From contig CM046307.1 in the NCBI GenBank assembly GCA_025267735.1, positions 55,857,395 to 55,921,394 of the forward strand: a DNA stretch of 64,000 nucleotides. The letters are read 5' to 3'. Shown here in pieces: positions 12,102-24,948 of this stretch (position 1 is the stretch's first letter; every line of letters begins with the position of its first letter). The notes under the pieces are model-generated. The model did no database searches, was not told the DNA's origin, and saw nothing but the letters and a program-made list of their open reading frames with translations. Both the position numbers and the translations under genes were made by a program. The DNA is from Mactra quadrangularis. Its lineage: Eukaryota; Mollusca; Bivalvia; Venerida; Mactridae.

Positions 12102-15100
12102 GTAAGATATTTGCACAATACATTATTTTATTCTGATCTTTATTTATCTAAATTTACATCATGTTACATACTTATATAGAGTTAATCATTTGTGAATATG
12201 ACTTAACCATAAACGATATTTTGCGAATTTTTCAACAAAAAATGTATTACCGGTATAGTTCTATATTGGATTTTTTGTCATTTTAATATCCCAGTATATC
12301 ACCAGTTTTAGATTCACTATTTAACAATATATCTAATTATATAATAAAGATGATATTCAAATATACGGTTTACCGATATTTTTTTCTATTTTGAAATAGA
12401 TAGCAATGTTTTATTATAAAATGCATAATTTTCATGCGTCGTGAACTCATGATATAATATTTAAACAGTATACCTTATTCACGTTTGTTCTACACGTGAA
12501 GAACCAACCCTTTGTCAAAATTGCAAATAACAAAACAGTCTTTGATATGTTAGACATGAAAGATCAATTTATGACAATACTTGGTCGAGTGGTTAACCTT
12601 CATAAAACAAGAGTATGTTGTATTGAAAAAGAATACAAAAATGATATTGAAATATATTTACAAATCGACGAATTCTTTCTTTTTGTATAAGCTACGACGA
12701 AAAAGGTACACATCAGAGTAACAATGAATGATTGTGTATCAACTTTCTGCAAGAGTTAAGATTCAATGTATTTACAAATTTGATAAAAGTAAATTACAAA
12801 ACCTTTGCAAAAAAGATTTTTATAACCAAACTTTTATACAAAATTATTATTTATACGTAATACACCAAGACCAATATAAAGTGTAATGTATTTATCAAAT
12901 TAAAGAGTGTTATTTTCGTCTACTATCACGATTTAACAAGATTAAGCCTTCTGAAATTTCCAAACCAATTTAAATTAAGTACGAGTCTAAAGCATTCAAA
13001 TTATTCTTTACATCATGCTAATGTTCAAATAAATTATACAAGTATACTGATCATGCTGAGATTCGTCGACAGAATTGTAATAGTTACATGGAATTGATTT
13101 TAGATACTGATGGTTAATACTTCATAAAGATTAAATTTCACAGTTGAGGGTAGTTTTAAAATTCTCATTTATCTTAATTGGTTTTGATATGTGGAATTAA
13201 ATATTATTCAGTTAGCTGTTTCAATTCATATATTTTTAGGAGACTCTAATCCTATAACAACGAAAAACATTTGCCATCCAATATTGATTGATAGTGTTAC
13301 AATTTCTAATATGTTGTGAGGAAAAACCAAATTCCTAATATTAAAGATGTTACCTTTTCTATTAGGTTTGATTTGGCTTTTATGATGTTTAAAGCTGTTT
13401 TTTTTATAAAGACTTATCTTCATTTGAATTTTCTTTTTATGGATTAGTTCCTTTAAACATATTATATAACTTTTAGTAGACAAACCTCATTTTCATCAAA
13501 AAGAAAAGTCTAAATTTAGATTCACATATGTTAATGTCTTATCACTGTTATATACTGGTAAATGCATCTGATTCTTTCTCTCTTCTGAAACTACTTTATA
13601 ATAAATAAACAGGACGTTAATAATAGGGTTATGTTGCATACAATTTAAAAACCAATGTTAAGCATGTCAGAGAAAACAGTAGCGAAAATAGCGCATGTGA
13701 AAAGTAAGTTAATTGAATTAATTGAAAATAATTGTGGCACTCATGGGCAGGCATTTAACTGTTTAACTGTTATATATATTTGCTTTTATGTTAAACAGCT
13801 AAACGTTTGCAACAATAATTAGTACATGTTTGGCTTGAAACAGAGTCAAATCAAACAATGCGTAATTAAAATAAGAATTGAAGTACCACAAGCTGGAAAC
13901 AAATACCCAAAAATTGCGCAACAAACGATTTAAAACATTTTAAAACACATGATAATTCCGCCGCAGGAAAGATATGTCATTCTTATAATTAAACCATAAG
14001 CTGAGTTTGAAAACAAAATATAAATCTGAAAACGCGTTGATACGAATCGCGAGTCACGAATGCGGTTATAAAAAAGTGAACTTAATGGCTAAGTGCATTT
14101 TACTTAATCTTTCAATCTATGTGACGCTCTGGTGTATCGGTGTACATGTATCATGTTCTTTGACTCTTGTCGAATTCACCAGGGCACAAACTTCTTTGAA
14201 GCAGGATAGATACTTTTGATTTCTACTGAATCTAACACATGTAGATGTATCGATAGTTACAGATGAAATATCAAAGAGTTATATTTTTCTGACAACACTG
14301 AATATGTTTTAACGACCATATGATTTATCTAACCTTAAGTCTTTAATACACTATCATTCTTCGACAGAATATATACCTGGTTAATCTGAGAGTTCAAACG
14401 CTTTTATGTACTGAGGCATTGTAAACGGGCAAAAAATTATTATCTTTATTAAGCTACACATTTTGATAACTTTACGTTAGAAATGTGAAAGTATAAGATA
14501 GTTAAGCACTAAAAAATTACAGTATCGGTCATTATATTTTATGTATTTATGTAAGAAAGCTTCACAACCTCTATTACGGCTATGATGTCAGAATCCTTAT
14601 AATTTATAAACAGATGGATATGTATTGCATTGTCAAAAATATGAATGAGTTACTCTCAAACTCGGTTATTAGAACTGCAATTAAAAATTATATCATCGTT
14701 TTAATGCATCAAGATTGTATTTTGTAGAATTGTTCTAATTACATGTATATGATAAAATTTGCAATACATGTCGGCTTCGATAGACCTTTTTATCGCATTA
14801 CATTAATTTATGGGGGCGTTCATTGGTATTTAACTCTGATTGGCATTTTATGTGATGTCATTCTTTTATTTATTCATTTCATTTATTTAATCAGATCTAC
14901 TCGGATCTAAAGTATGTACGACAATCAATCTTTTAGAGATATATCTGAGTAAGATTTTAATCAAAATAATCCATCATTTGGAAATATTTCCACAAAATAT
15001 TTGCTTTATGACGAAACTATTTTTTGGTTTGTAAAGGTTGAAAATTGCGTTATTTTAAAATTAAAACGATACGACGCCATGTATTATGGGTATCATATGT

Positions 15101-15748
15101 ATAAACCACAGCTGTTCAATAAGCCGTAGCAACAATAAAACATACATTAGTATGTATTGATCGTTTGAGGCAAACTAAACAATAATTTATGTAAACAAAA
15201 AATCATGGTATCCTAATAGAGCTATAATAGTATAAAATAAGACTACTTGCTCTCTAAATATTACAACGATGCTTTAGATTCCACGATACTTTAACCTAAA
15301 CAATTTTCTATAATGGTTTCTTTTTGCTTTGTCATTACATTTTGGATTGTTGAAAAGTATAAATACTTTGGTATTCATCTCAAATCTCGAAAAATGAATA
15401 TGAGTTGACATTTTGTTACCTTTATATTTCTGAAATCAAATTGTCAAAAGCATAGCAGTAGCATTCAAGTTGATAAATTACCATTTATCTAACAGTCAAG
15501 TAGATTTACACTATTTTTCAATAGCATAAAACATTGTTTAAGCTTCCTCCTTCAGAAAAGGTATAAAATAACTTGAAGTAGGTATCGGAGTTACTCTTAT
15601 ATTAATAGACAGTCCATTGATACTAGGCTCTAAAGACATTACGGTTATTACTTATAAATGAGAACGCAACTATTTACTGATAAAAGATTGCAGTACATGC
15701 AATTTTACTTTAATATAAATCTTCTATTAAACAAGGGCACATTGAAAA
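12102..15748. other. DNA between first exons 1A and 1B
   Basis: No other exon is recognised. An open frame near 12496-12690 has no motif I know. The final 100 bp resemble the flank of exon 1A. Confidence 0.4.
15562..15569 (+). promoter_or_regulatory. Candidate TATA box for exon 1B
   Basis: GGTATAAAATAAC lies 180 bp before the exon 1B start codon, following a pyrimidine-rich stretch. A second AT-rich candidate (CTTATAAATG) is closer, near 15651, and corresponds to the TATA-like word before exon 1A. Either could be used. Confidence 0.3.
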
Positions 15749-15833
15749 ATGGATAAATCAAATACAAAAAGTCGTGGCAACCCAAGTAGGATAAAAGTGA
15801 TTATAATTGTTGATATCATAATTTGGCTTTCTG
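15749..15833 (+). CDS. PLPP: PLPP alternative first exon 1B
   Basis: Same length (85 nt) and phase as 1A, encoding MDKSNTKSRGNPSR and then the same start of membrane segment 1. The donor CTG|GTAAGT is a better match to consensus than the 1A donor. Reading through the donor gives an open frame of 69 codons, which is not the expected product because the spliced frame continues in exon 2. Near-identity with 1A in both coding and 5' flanking sequence indicates that the two arose by local duplication of about 3.7 kb spacing. The N-terminal tail is cytosolic in this family, so the active site would be unchanged. Confidence 0.85.
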
Positions 15834-18121
15834 GTAAGTTATTCTTGACATATTTCAAAGTTAATCAATTTTTAACCATTTTAACAAGGGAAATGCATTT
15901 CTTTATATTAGCAACGATTGTATTTTTGATTAACATTTTTGCTGGTTTGAGTTTATAAGTACATACATAATACTCTAATAATGTATTTTTGTGTGATTGA
16001 GCGTGGAATATTTCATAGAATTTATGCTTCTATGCCTTTTATAAACATGTTTTTTAGATTTGTATAAGGAGAAGGATTGATACCATAAATATATCGAATT
16101 ATCTTGGAAACATAGAATGACTTGGTGCGATCGGGAATCAAACCTGGGACCACCGGATTTAAAATCATGTTCACTTAAAATGCATCACGAGACTACTATC
16201 ATAGCATGTGCATCGTTAATTGAATTATTTATGAAACTGTCAATATTGATCCAAATGTTATTATTAGTTTTTTATGATTCGTTCTACTATGTAATATCGA
16301 CAAGAGTTACTTATGTTAAAAACAAATTCTTATGTTGTTTCAGCTGAAATTTATATTACTTTAAATTAAGCTATATGCACTTTTAAAATCCCACGCGTGA
16401 ATTTTCATGCACTATAGGTTATCAACATTTGTTTAAAAAAAATATTTTGATAACCTCTTGTGTCAAAACGGTATTTATGTAGGTTGTGACAACTAGTTTT
16501 TTTGTCATTATTTCAATTCTTCAAGTAGACATCGACGTTATGACATAGCAGAGTAACTGTGTAAAAAATCTTTGCTCATCTGTTTGTTTCTAATAACTAC
16601 GTAAATATTGTTGTCATATTTATATCAAGTCGGTATGGTTATTTTCTAAAACAAAGTGCCCCTAAGTGATCCGAGTTCGTTCAATCAGTGCAAAAGTACA
16701 TTAAGTCAACCTGACACACATATTAAGTATGCAGAACAACATAAATCTGCCATATTGTAAACTAATCACGTTCATTTTAATTATGCACTTAATATCGTTG
16801 ACATTTACATTAAGTTTATAAATATAAAGAAACATAGCTGTAATACATAACAAAATTGTAGATGTATGTAATTGGAAAAGGTCGCGTGCGTTGTTGTAAT
16901 AAATAAAACCTAATTATGTAGATATCGCTGTTATTAAACTCAATATTTTGCCTTCGTAATTGGACTGCAACTCCAATTATAGTTAGCATTTTTCTTAATC
17001 TAGTTCATTGGCAGACTAAAGGTCTATCATAAAACTAATTGGCACAAACGTTATTGCAATAACATATCGCATTTGTAATACATAAAATTATTACTTAATT
17101 TAAAGTTAAAGCATTCGTAGCATATTAAGCAAACGACACAAAATTTAGTACTTAATTCTAAGTGTGTCAATTTATTTTAATTTATAGTTTCTGTCTCCAA
17201 TAACATATGATCTAGTGCTTCTCCAGTTACGAAACCTCATTAATATTGAATACAAGCTTCATTTGTATGTAGAAATATAATCAATTTATCACATATACAA
17301 ATTACATTGCAAACAGGCTGAGCCAATTGAAATATTGCTATAGTAATATAAGATGTTTTCAGAATGTTACAAGTTAGAACTCAATGAAGATTATATTTTA
17401 CAGCCGAGGGTGTCTGTACATTTCTCATTTATTTAGATTTGATATTTACCTGGGTGAATATAACTCAGTGTGGGGCAAAATTTATATAATCTTGATAGAC
17501 ATTAAATCTGGGTTAAAGTGTTGTGTTTTATTTGACACCATATGTGGTTGATAAATTTTCAAATCGTCATGATGACATGAGACTTATCAGTGATATACTA
17601 CGTGTAGATTTTTAAAGTGTTATTATAGATAAGAATGATGCTTTGTGTTAGTGATTGAGTTTAATTAAAACAGTAAATTACTAAAACAATTACATATTTA
17701 TTGTCTACTTACTACACAATATTTGCTTAAACTCGATCATAAAACAAGTTCTTATCTCTTAGAATAATCACTAAATAGTTCTTTTCCTGGTTCTGAAGAA
17801 TAGAACAGTAAAGATACAATTTCTTGCTCAAATTTTAACTAATTGTATTGCATGCCACCTTGATTGTAACAATAGATTTGTATTTTTTTTATTTTCAACG
17901 TTTATATCTATCTAATCATAGATGCCTTTGAAATAAACATTAACAACTAAGAAGAACTGTCGGTAGGTTTATCTGACTTTTTTATCAAGGAAAGCTATTT
18001 CAGACAGAATGTTACGTAATGATAATTCATTGAGACATCTTCTTTCCTGTTTGCTTATTGATTAGATTATTTAAAAGTGATAACATAGTTAGAGCTTACA
18101 TGACTGAAATGTAAACCATTC
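15834..18121. other. DNA after exon 1B
   Basis: AT-rich, no exon recognised. At 16117-16200 an inverted, degenerate tRNA-like B-box word (GGGAATCAAACC) suggests a SINE relic, but I cannot delimit it. Confidence 0.35.
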
Positions 18122-18415
18122 TATTATTAGTTGTAGGTTCCATTTCACAGCAGTTGTCGATGTTATGCTAGCAATGTTTATTTTAATGTGATAATGTGAT
18201 GATAGCATTTTTATAGATAGACATTGGGTGATAGGTGTTTTCTTCTAGTATTAGTTGCAGAGGTCTATATCACACAAGCTGTCGAAGTAATGCTATCAGT
18301 GATGATATAAATGTTGTTAGAGTATCTAGCACATGAAATTGGAAGGAATTAAAATTAGTCTCATTGAAAAAATGGTCTATATCACATCAGTTGTCGGCAG
18401 AATGTATTGTAACAC
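18122..18415 (+). repeat. Three diverged copies of a ~110-bp unit
   Basis: The words CACAGCAGTTGTCGATGTTA (near 18147), CACACAAGCTGTCGAAGTAA (near 18271) and CACATCAGTTGTCGGCAGAA (near 18381) recur at roughly 110-125 bp spacing, each preceded by a related ATTAGT word. This is an old, degenerate tandem repeat. Confidence 0.5.
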
Positions 18416-18760
18416 CATTTTTATCAGAATCTTAACTTATGCATGTAGATGTACATGTTTTATGTTTTATTTTCTGATTCACGTACAGACGTTTATCTAA
18501 TACAAGTATATTGATTTTTTCTGAACTTACTTCATGAATATTCTTCAGTGGAATAAGGTGAATGTAATTTGCTTGCAGACCTTTCTCATGAAATTTGTAT
18601 TTGTTGAAATATTTGTCGCCACGAGGGTGATAAACTAAGTATACTTGAAAGATAAACAGTTTTTATGCATATTTTCTCTACTAATCACTTGAAATAAACA
18701 GATTGGGTTACTTGAAAGTACAACAGCACTTACATTTCGTATATCACCACTTTATTTTCT

Positions 18761-19085
18761 TATGGTGGCTGATTTATGCCATGTCGTATTTTCGTTTCTT
18801 TGCCGCGAAGAAACGAAAAAACGAAGACACGACAGATCCATAGTTTGTCGTACCTTCGTCTTTTCGTTTCTTCGCAAGATACGACAGATGTAAGGCGAAA
18901 ACACGACACATTTTATCTGTCGCATTGTTGTATTTATTTTGTCATGTGTTCGTTTCTTCGTGGCGAAGAAACGAAAAGACGAAGATACGACAAACTATGG
19001 ATTTGTCGTGTCTTTGTGTTTTCGTTTTTTCGTTTCTTCGCGGCGAAGAAACGAAAATACGACATGGCATAAATCAGCCACCATA
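18761..19085. mobile_element. Foldback element with nested palindromes
   Basis: Terminal inverted repeats begin TATGGTGGCTGATTTATGCC and extend through a further CATGTCGTATTTTCG, about 35 bp, nearly perfect. Both ends are flanked by TTTTCT, a likely 6-bp target duplication. Inside, the word CGTTTCTTCG and its complement CGAAGAAACG recur many times in both orientations, forming smaller hairpins such as one around 18800 and another around 19040. Three frames stay open through it only because the repeat lacks stops; none looks like a protein. Superfamily is not clear. Confidence 0.8.
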
Positions 19086-20994
19086 TTTTCTAGACTTATC
19101 AGCAACATACAAAATCGTTTAAAATTCAAACCACCATAGACACATTGGAATAAGAGTAATTGTTTATACTCACGATAATCAATTGAAGTATGATTAAACT
19201 GAAGTAGTGTTACAACATTTAAACTATGTATATGATACAATCGTAATTCAAAATCGCTGTGCGATCTTATGGTACATTTACTTTGCTTAAAGAACTGAAT
19301 AATGATTTTTTAAATCTTAATTGCTTATTTAATTTAGTGTAAGTCGTTAGACAAAAATGTGACTGTTAAAAATCCCTTCCAGTATGCAGTTAAGTAAGCT
19401 ACATTAAGCTAGAGGTTACAAATTGTCTCCAACAGTGCTTAGCATTGTATTAATAAATGGTTGATTTTTTTCTTGATACACTTGTTCAATACCTCAAAAC
19501 AATTCTCAATTCATATTTTTGAGTACCTCTCTCTTGAAATTTTAACATCTGAAGTAATTGGCAATTTTCAATCGATTCAAGATACAATTTATGTAATATA
19601 TTATGCATCGTAATAATTATGATCTCAAAATTATTAGATTATATTAATTGATATATAGGTACTTGTACGACTTTGTAAGCTTATAAATATGGACCCCCTC
19701 GTATTGTTCATAATGCATCAACCTAAAGCTATTTTGTAAAGAATGATCATGCAGAGTATTTATGCATGCATCGATCATCAAATGTTTTCAATGTCCCTAA
19801 AGTCATTTATGATCAATAGGTATATGTTTTGTAAACGCAACCAGTTTACATGCTTTAAGCTTTCAAATAAGTAATATCGAGAAGCAATAGTAATATCCCT
19901 GCAGGTTTGTTTATTTTGTTATGACATGTCAAACCATATTTTATTACACCATTAAGTGTTAAACAGCATCCTATAATGTTGTCACCTCTTTGTCAAAACG
20001 GCGTTTCCCAAATAAGAAAAATCAAAAAGTTATTTGCATCGTTAATGCAGAGTAAACCGTGCGAAAGAGAAACACCCGCGGTGCCTTCTTCTGAAGCTGC
20101 TCGATGTTCGATATATATTTTTATATCGGTTTAGGTAGATGATTTGTTTTATTTCATTTTGCACCCAATATGCATTATATATAAGTTATATTATAGTTAG
20201 CATCAAACCAGTTAGGGTTAAAAAATAACTTTTTATCCTATTTTTATACAATTAAAGAAGAAAATAATACTAGATAAAAGAAAGAGTCGAAATTTTGTAA
20301 TTTTAGTATATTAAATGATACAGTTGTTAATAAATAATCTTTGAAATTGCGATTTAACTAATTTTTGTGATTTTAAAAATGAACGACATTCGTCTATAAG
20401 TAGTTTTTTGGTGCAAATTGTTCTCAGTTTGTATTTTAAACCTTTATAAACATAGTTAATGATAATATGATCGATATTGGTTCAATTAACACGTTTGATC
20501 GTAGACTCAACGTGTGTGGTATAAATACCTTGTACTGATGTAATGTTTTGTATAGATTGATATGTTTGTTAGTCTACTAGTTTTCCTTATAATCATTATA
20601 AATAACTTTAGGGATATCGAAAACATTTGCTTGTTAGATAACACATGATCTTCTTGTAATATTTAATAATAAATTACTAGTATGACATTTTTATATATAA
20701 TAAAATCACGGATGGCTCAAGCTGTTTTTCATTTAATAAAGAAACAAACACGCCTCACGTGTTTAGAAGTAGGTTTTATTAATAAAAACTAAGATTTTAA
20801 CGTTTTCACGCCCAACAAATAATTACTTTTTTCTTGCATGATGTGGCGCCATGTTTGTTTTGTTAATGATTATGTATTATACAACAAAAGATATAAAAAA
20901 GCTGTAACTGTTGTTCTCTACTTCTGGCATTGTCAATTATGATTGTTAATTACATAACACAGCAGAATGTTTAACTTTTTGAGATTAAAAACTG
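19086..20994. other. AT-rich DNA, no gene seen
   Basis: No exon, RNA gene or transposon end could be recognised. Confidence 0.4.
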
Positions 20995-21140
20995 TAGAAA
21001 AGATAGACCACGTAGTCGGTCAACGACTTACAGTCAGTGGTAAAGTTTGTACTTATGCATATATGCATTTTAAAACTGCAGTAAAAAGTAAAAAGGACCA
21101 CTTAATCGGTTAAAGACTTATTCTCAGTGGTACAGTAGGT
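20995..21140 (+). repeat. Diverged tandem duplication
   Basis: The block around GACCACGTAGTCGGTCAACG (21006) recurs as GACCACTTAATCGGTTAAAG (21096), each followed by GACTTA, a few bases and CTCAGTGGTA or GTCAGTGGTA. Spacing is about 90 bp. Confidence 0.6.
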
Positions 21141-21565
21141 TTTTAAAGCAAATCGTCTATACATTGGGATCGTCTGTGTTGACAATAAATTAAAAGCTTT
21201 AAAACACAAAACAAATGTCATAAGACGGGTCGATTTCTTATTGTTTATGACTCTGTGACAGTGTACACATTTACACGTGATTATCAGTCCTTGAATATCA
21301 CTACGCCGGTTAAAGTGCTTAGGCTTTTTTCGTCGATAGTTTCCGATTTGTGGCTATAAACTAAAGACGTTATGGGTGAAATTCGCCAGTAAGTCTAAAA
21401 AGCAATCAATCAAACATCGAAGATGCAATAATAGTTTGCAATACAAGCTACATTTTATGATGAGCTCGATCTTCAGTCCTTCTTAATAATAACAAAATAA
21501 ACTTAATATACGCGTAATTTGGCAACACAGCTAAATCCCAATTATTCTTGTGATCCTCTTAAAGT

Positions 21566-22057
21566 ATGTTTGCGTCATTTAAGAACGCACACTTCTCGAT
21601 AATAATTTTTGCTACTATCAATGCTGATAGACCATTGGTACCTCAAGTATATAAAGATATACAAGATAAAATCAATGATTCTGGAACAATTGTAAATAAA
21701 TTCAGTATCAATTATCTTCAGATGTGTTTAGATGTGCATATTCTAGCGCTGCAAACAACAACAATATATAGCAGCTTCGCTATTGCAAAACATGCACAAA
21801 ACATTGCACTAAAATCACCTGCTGTTGTTATAACTCGCTGGATTAGATTATTATCATCATTGTCTATAGGATCATTAATACCTGCGGTATTACATATGTA
21901 TGTGCCTAATGGAAGTATAAAGTCTTTAAATACGCAATTTGTAAATCCAGTTACAAGGTTTTTGCTAATATGTATAAAATCCTGTTTTATGTCATTATCA
22001 TTCTTATCTCAACTAATAACAATAATAACAGAAGCATTCTTAAACATTTTTATGTAA
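21566..22057 (+). CDS. Unrecognised 163-codon open frame upstream of exon 1C
   Basis: Apart from the LINE this is the longest open frame in the window, unusual for such AT-rich DNA. The protein starts MFASFKNAHFSIII and has several hydrophobic stretches. I recognise no domain. On the opposite strand the in-register frame is also mostly open, with stops only near its ends, so it is not certain which strand was coding. It ends about 400 bp before PLPP exon 1C and could be a mobile-element remnant, an unannotated single-exon gene, or chance. Confidence 0.25.
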   Translation: MFASFKNAHFSIIIFATINADRPLVPQVYKDIQDKINDSGTIVNKFSINYLQMCLDVHILALQTTTIYSSFAIAKHAQNIALKSPAVVITRWIRLLSSLSIGSLIPAVLHMYVPNGSIKSLNTQFVNPVTRFLLICIKSCFMSLSFLSQLITIITEAFLNIFM

Positions 22058-22463
22058 AAAGAGTCATAATCAAGGGTGGTGTACTGCTGAACATCGTTTT
22101 TGTGGCACTTTAACGATAAGGACCACACAGCGGAGTTAACTTACTAAATTGAACATTTTGAAATCAGGGAGATACCTCTATAATTTAAAGGTTTAACATA
22201 TCAATATTTTACCGTTTTATTAATAAGACTTTCAGTATTTGATCTTAATATATGGTCATAGTATCAAGGTGTACTGTATTTGAAATGCGTCTTGCAGAAT
22301 CGTGTCAATGCAGTATTACTATTCGATATAGCAGAGCGTTATTAGAGAGCGTGCACAGTTGTTCCGTCGATAGTCTACTTTAACAAATGTAGTACGGTTG
22401 TGAATATAAACTTAGTTTTACTGACAATTTTAGTTTTTTAACTATACCTTTACTGTTAAAACC

Positions 22464-22548
22464 ATGGATAAATTACTAGGAATTAAAAGGTTAAATCAAC
22501 GAAGATTAAAAGGAATAATTATCGTTGATGGAATAATTTGGCTTTCCG
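22464..22548 (+). CDS. PLPP: PLPP alternative first exon 1C
   Basis: Third 85-nt, phase-1 first exon. The start sits in ACCATGG, a very good initiation context. It encodes a different basic tail (MDKLLGIKRLNQRRLKG) and then IIIVDGIIWLS, the conserved start of membrane segment 1. The donor CCG|GTAAGT is strong, and the split codon completes to valine with exon 2. Only the MDK start and the membrane segment resemble 1A and 1B, so this copy is older or under different selection. A TATAAA word lies about 55 bp upstream (22405-22410). It is the first exon nearest to exon 2, still 17.6 kb away. Confidence 0.88.
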
Positions 22549-24449
22549 GTAAGTATGTTTAATATAAAGATTTCAAATATCCTTATACTTAAAATCATTG
22601 AGATTATCAAAAATTATTATGATATGAAAATATATTGTAATTATATATTTTTTTGTTCTGAGGAAAAGTTACGATTAATTCGCTGGAATTAGTTTCTGAT
22701 AAAATAATTTGACTGAGAAAATATAGGAATTTTTCAATAAAATTAACTTATATGATATCTAGTATTATGGCATTTAGACAGTCGTACGTAGACGATGGTT
22801 GACTACTTAAGAAATGTGAAAAAGTGAAGGCTTTAAATAACATACGAAATCATATCTGAAGAGTTCTTAGAACGCTTGAAACCTTAAAAAAACACTTTCA
22901 AATGTTAAGTACTCATACGGAGAGAAATCTGTGGGGACGGCTACTATTAATAAGTTGATTCTTGTGCGATCGAGAAAAAATGTTTGTCATTAGGCTTTAG
23001 TTTTTGTGGATGTTTAAGAACCAAACTGTATTTCACAATAAAATGACCACATTGTCATAAATTTAATACCGTTACCGTAGTATCATGTATGTAATCTAAA
23101 AATAATTTAAAATTAATTTCTTTCTATACATATAATTTAATTAAATATTATCGCCATGAATATTTTTATTGATGATTATACAAGTATTGGTTAGAATTGT
23201 TGATATATGTACTTATAAATCACAGATTTCAAAGTTTCATTCCACGAACAGTTAAGTAGGCTTTAGTAAGATCGATATATAATTTTATGCATGTAAAAGA
23301 CTGCATGAATTTTTGAGAATTTCTAGAGAATATTCGTCAATTTTGGTGTAAGATCGATTTTTAATTTACCGAGACAGCAGAAACATATTGTTCAATTTAT
23401 TCTCCAATACTGATGGTTATCCTGTTTCTTAGATGTTTTCTGAGTTTTTATGGTGTTATTTCCATCTAATATTTTCATCAAGCATTGTGATCGCCTTAAC
23501 ACACTAACTCGAAGCCTGGGACTAGTGAAAAGTAATACGGGCTTTTTGAAATTTGCTTTTTTCATATATATCGGGCTTGTTGATAATTTTAGCCAATTAC
23601 TAAAAATGTATAAATCGGGCTAGTGGTTATGAAAATTGATAATTAAAACCGCGAACAATGCCAGATTTTATTGTGAAGCATTGAATAATATACCATACCT
23701 AACACACCAAGGAAAATGTGTTCAACTGTCCCGGTTAAATGATCTCATTTCGTCTGTTTTAATTGACATGTCGGGACCAATTTGCATTACCATTGTTACA
23801 AAGGCAAAAAAAATGTTGACAGAATTCTTCTCTAATGTGAATATAATTACGTCAAAGCTTCTAAGAAAATTCATCTAATTAGAGACTTTACTGAGATAAT
23901 GAACATTCTTGAGATACATTGCCAGGAGATAGCGTGTACAAAAAATGTCACAATAGTTTTTCAAAGTAAAATTGCCTTTGGTGCGTTTCTTATAAATACC
24001 AGTCATCGTCTTGAATATCTTCCAGCACTAGTCCGATTATTAATGGTATATAATGAAGGGCAGTATTTCAATTAGGCCAGCTATAAAAGTATAATAAAAT
24101 AAGAAATTTTCTTTAGTCCGTCCGATTCAATAATTATTAGCCCTGATCTTCAGGCTAGTGGCTTAAGCGATTTAAATACTGACTTGTTTTAGAAGTGTCT
24201 TAATGATGTAAATCATTCCGGTAGGCTTTTTTTCATGAATCTGTGTTCTAGCGATAACGGTTACATGTGTTTCCTATGCCTTGTTTCATGAATATGTCTT
24301 AGTTTATTTGTAGTACTTCTTATCAATAATAATAGCTTTAACGCGTTTTTTGTTCAAATAGTTAGCCACAAATTCAAAGGAAAACAGTTCAAAATTCATA
24401 AGCTATATTGATATAGTAGCAACTGTATTTATTATGGAAAACTTATTTA
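22549..24449. other. PLPP intron 1, first part
   Basis: No exon is recognised. An open frame at 23636-23878 has no known motif. Confidence 0.4.
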
Positions 24450-24454
24450 ATGTG

Positions 24455-24625
24455 GGACTGGAATGACCGAGTGTTTACGACGTCGGACTGGTAATTATAT
24501 GATAGTCAGCACCAACTTGGTAACATCCAAGAACTACCTATTGTTTATATCTTTCTGCTAGAAATTGTATCTATACTTCTCATCACTGAGGGACAGGAAG
24601 CGCTACAAATAGTGATTAGTCAAAG
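24455..24625 (+). mobile_element. Degenerate tRNA-derived SINE
   Basis: GACCGAGTGTTTACGACGTC and GACTGGTAATTATATGATAG match the SINE head at 39343-39385, and the copies also share a downstream CAGGAAGCG word. The head looks derived from a tRNA with an A-box-like GAGTG element. The sequence is too degenerate for a functional tRNA. Confidence 0.5.
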
Positions 24626-24849
24626 TTGTAAGAACTTGTAAGAGCTAAAATAGTAGAAGTTCTGTTTGATGTAAACCTGCTTGTTTTTTTTAATGTGGTC
24701 AACACAATGAAACATAGAAACAATTATAGTATATTTCCAGCTTTCATTAATTTCTGGCAAATTTACTGGTTAGATCCCGCGACTTCAAACCTTGCAGTTC
24801 ATGTTTGATTTTTGAACGCGTCATTGGCGTCCTTACATGAAATTTCGAC

Positions 24850-24940
24850 CACAGGCGACCGGCACGGTCCCTAATCAAAAACATTATGTATAGATATGTA
24901 TATATAGTACTTTTGATTAGGGACCGTGCCGGCACCTGTG
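24850..24940. mobile_element. hAT-type MITE, copy 1 (91 bp)
   Basis: Terminal inverted repeats CACAGGCGACCGGCACGGTC and the complement of GTGCCGGCACCTGTG enclose a tiny AT-rich core, so the element is almost one hairpin. It is flanked by a perfect 8-bp target duplication, ATTTCGAC (24842-24849 and 24941-24948), the hallmark of hAT transposition. Two further copies of the family lie at 27123 and 56417. Confidence 0.88.
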
Positions 24941-24948
24941 ATTTCGAC

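Noticed and set aside
18776..19240. Several overlapping open frames on both strands
   Set aside because: They arise from the palindromic CGTTTCTTCG repeat of the foldback element.
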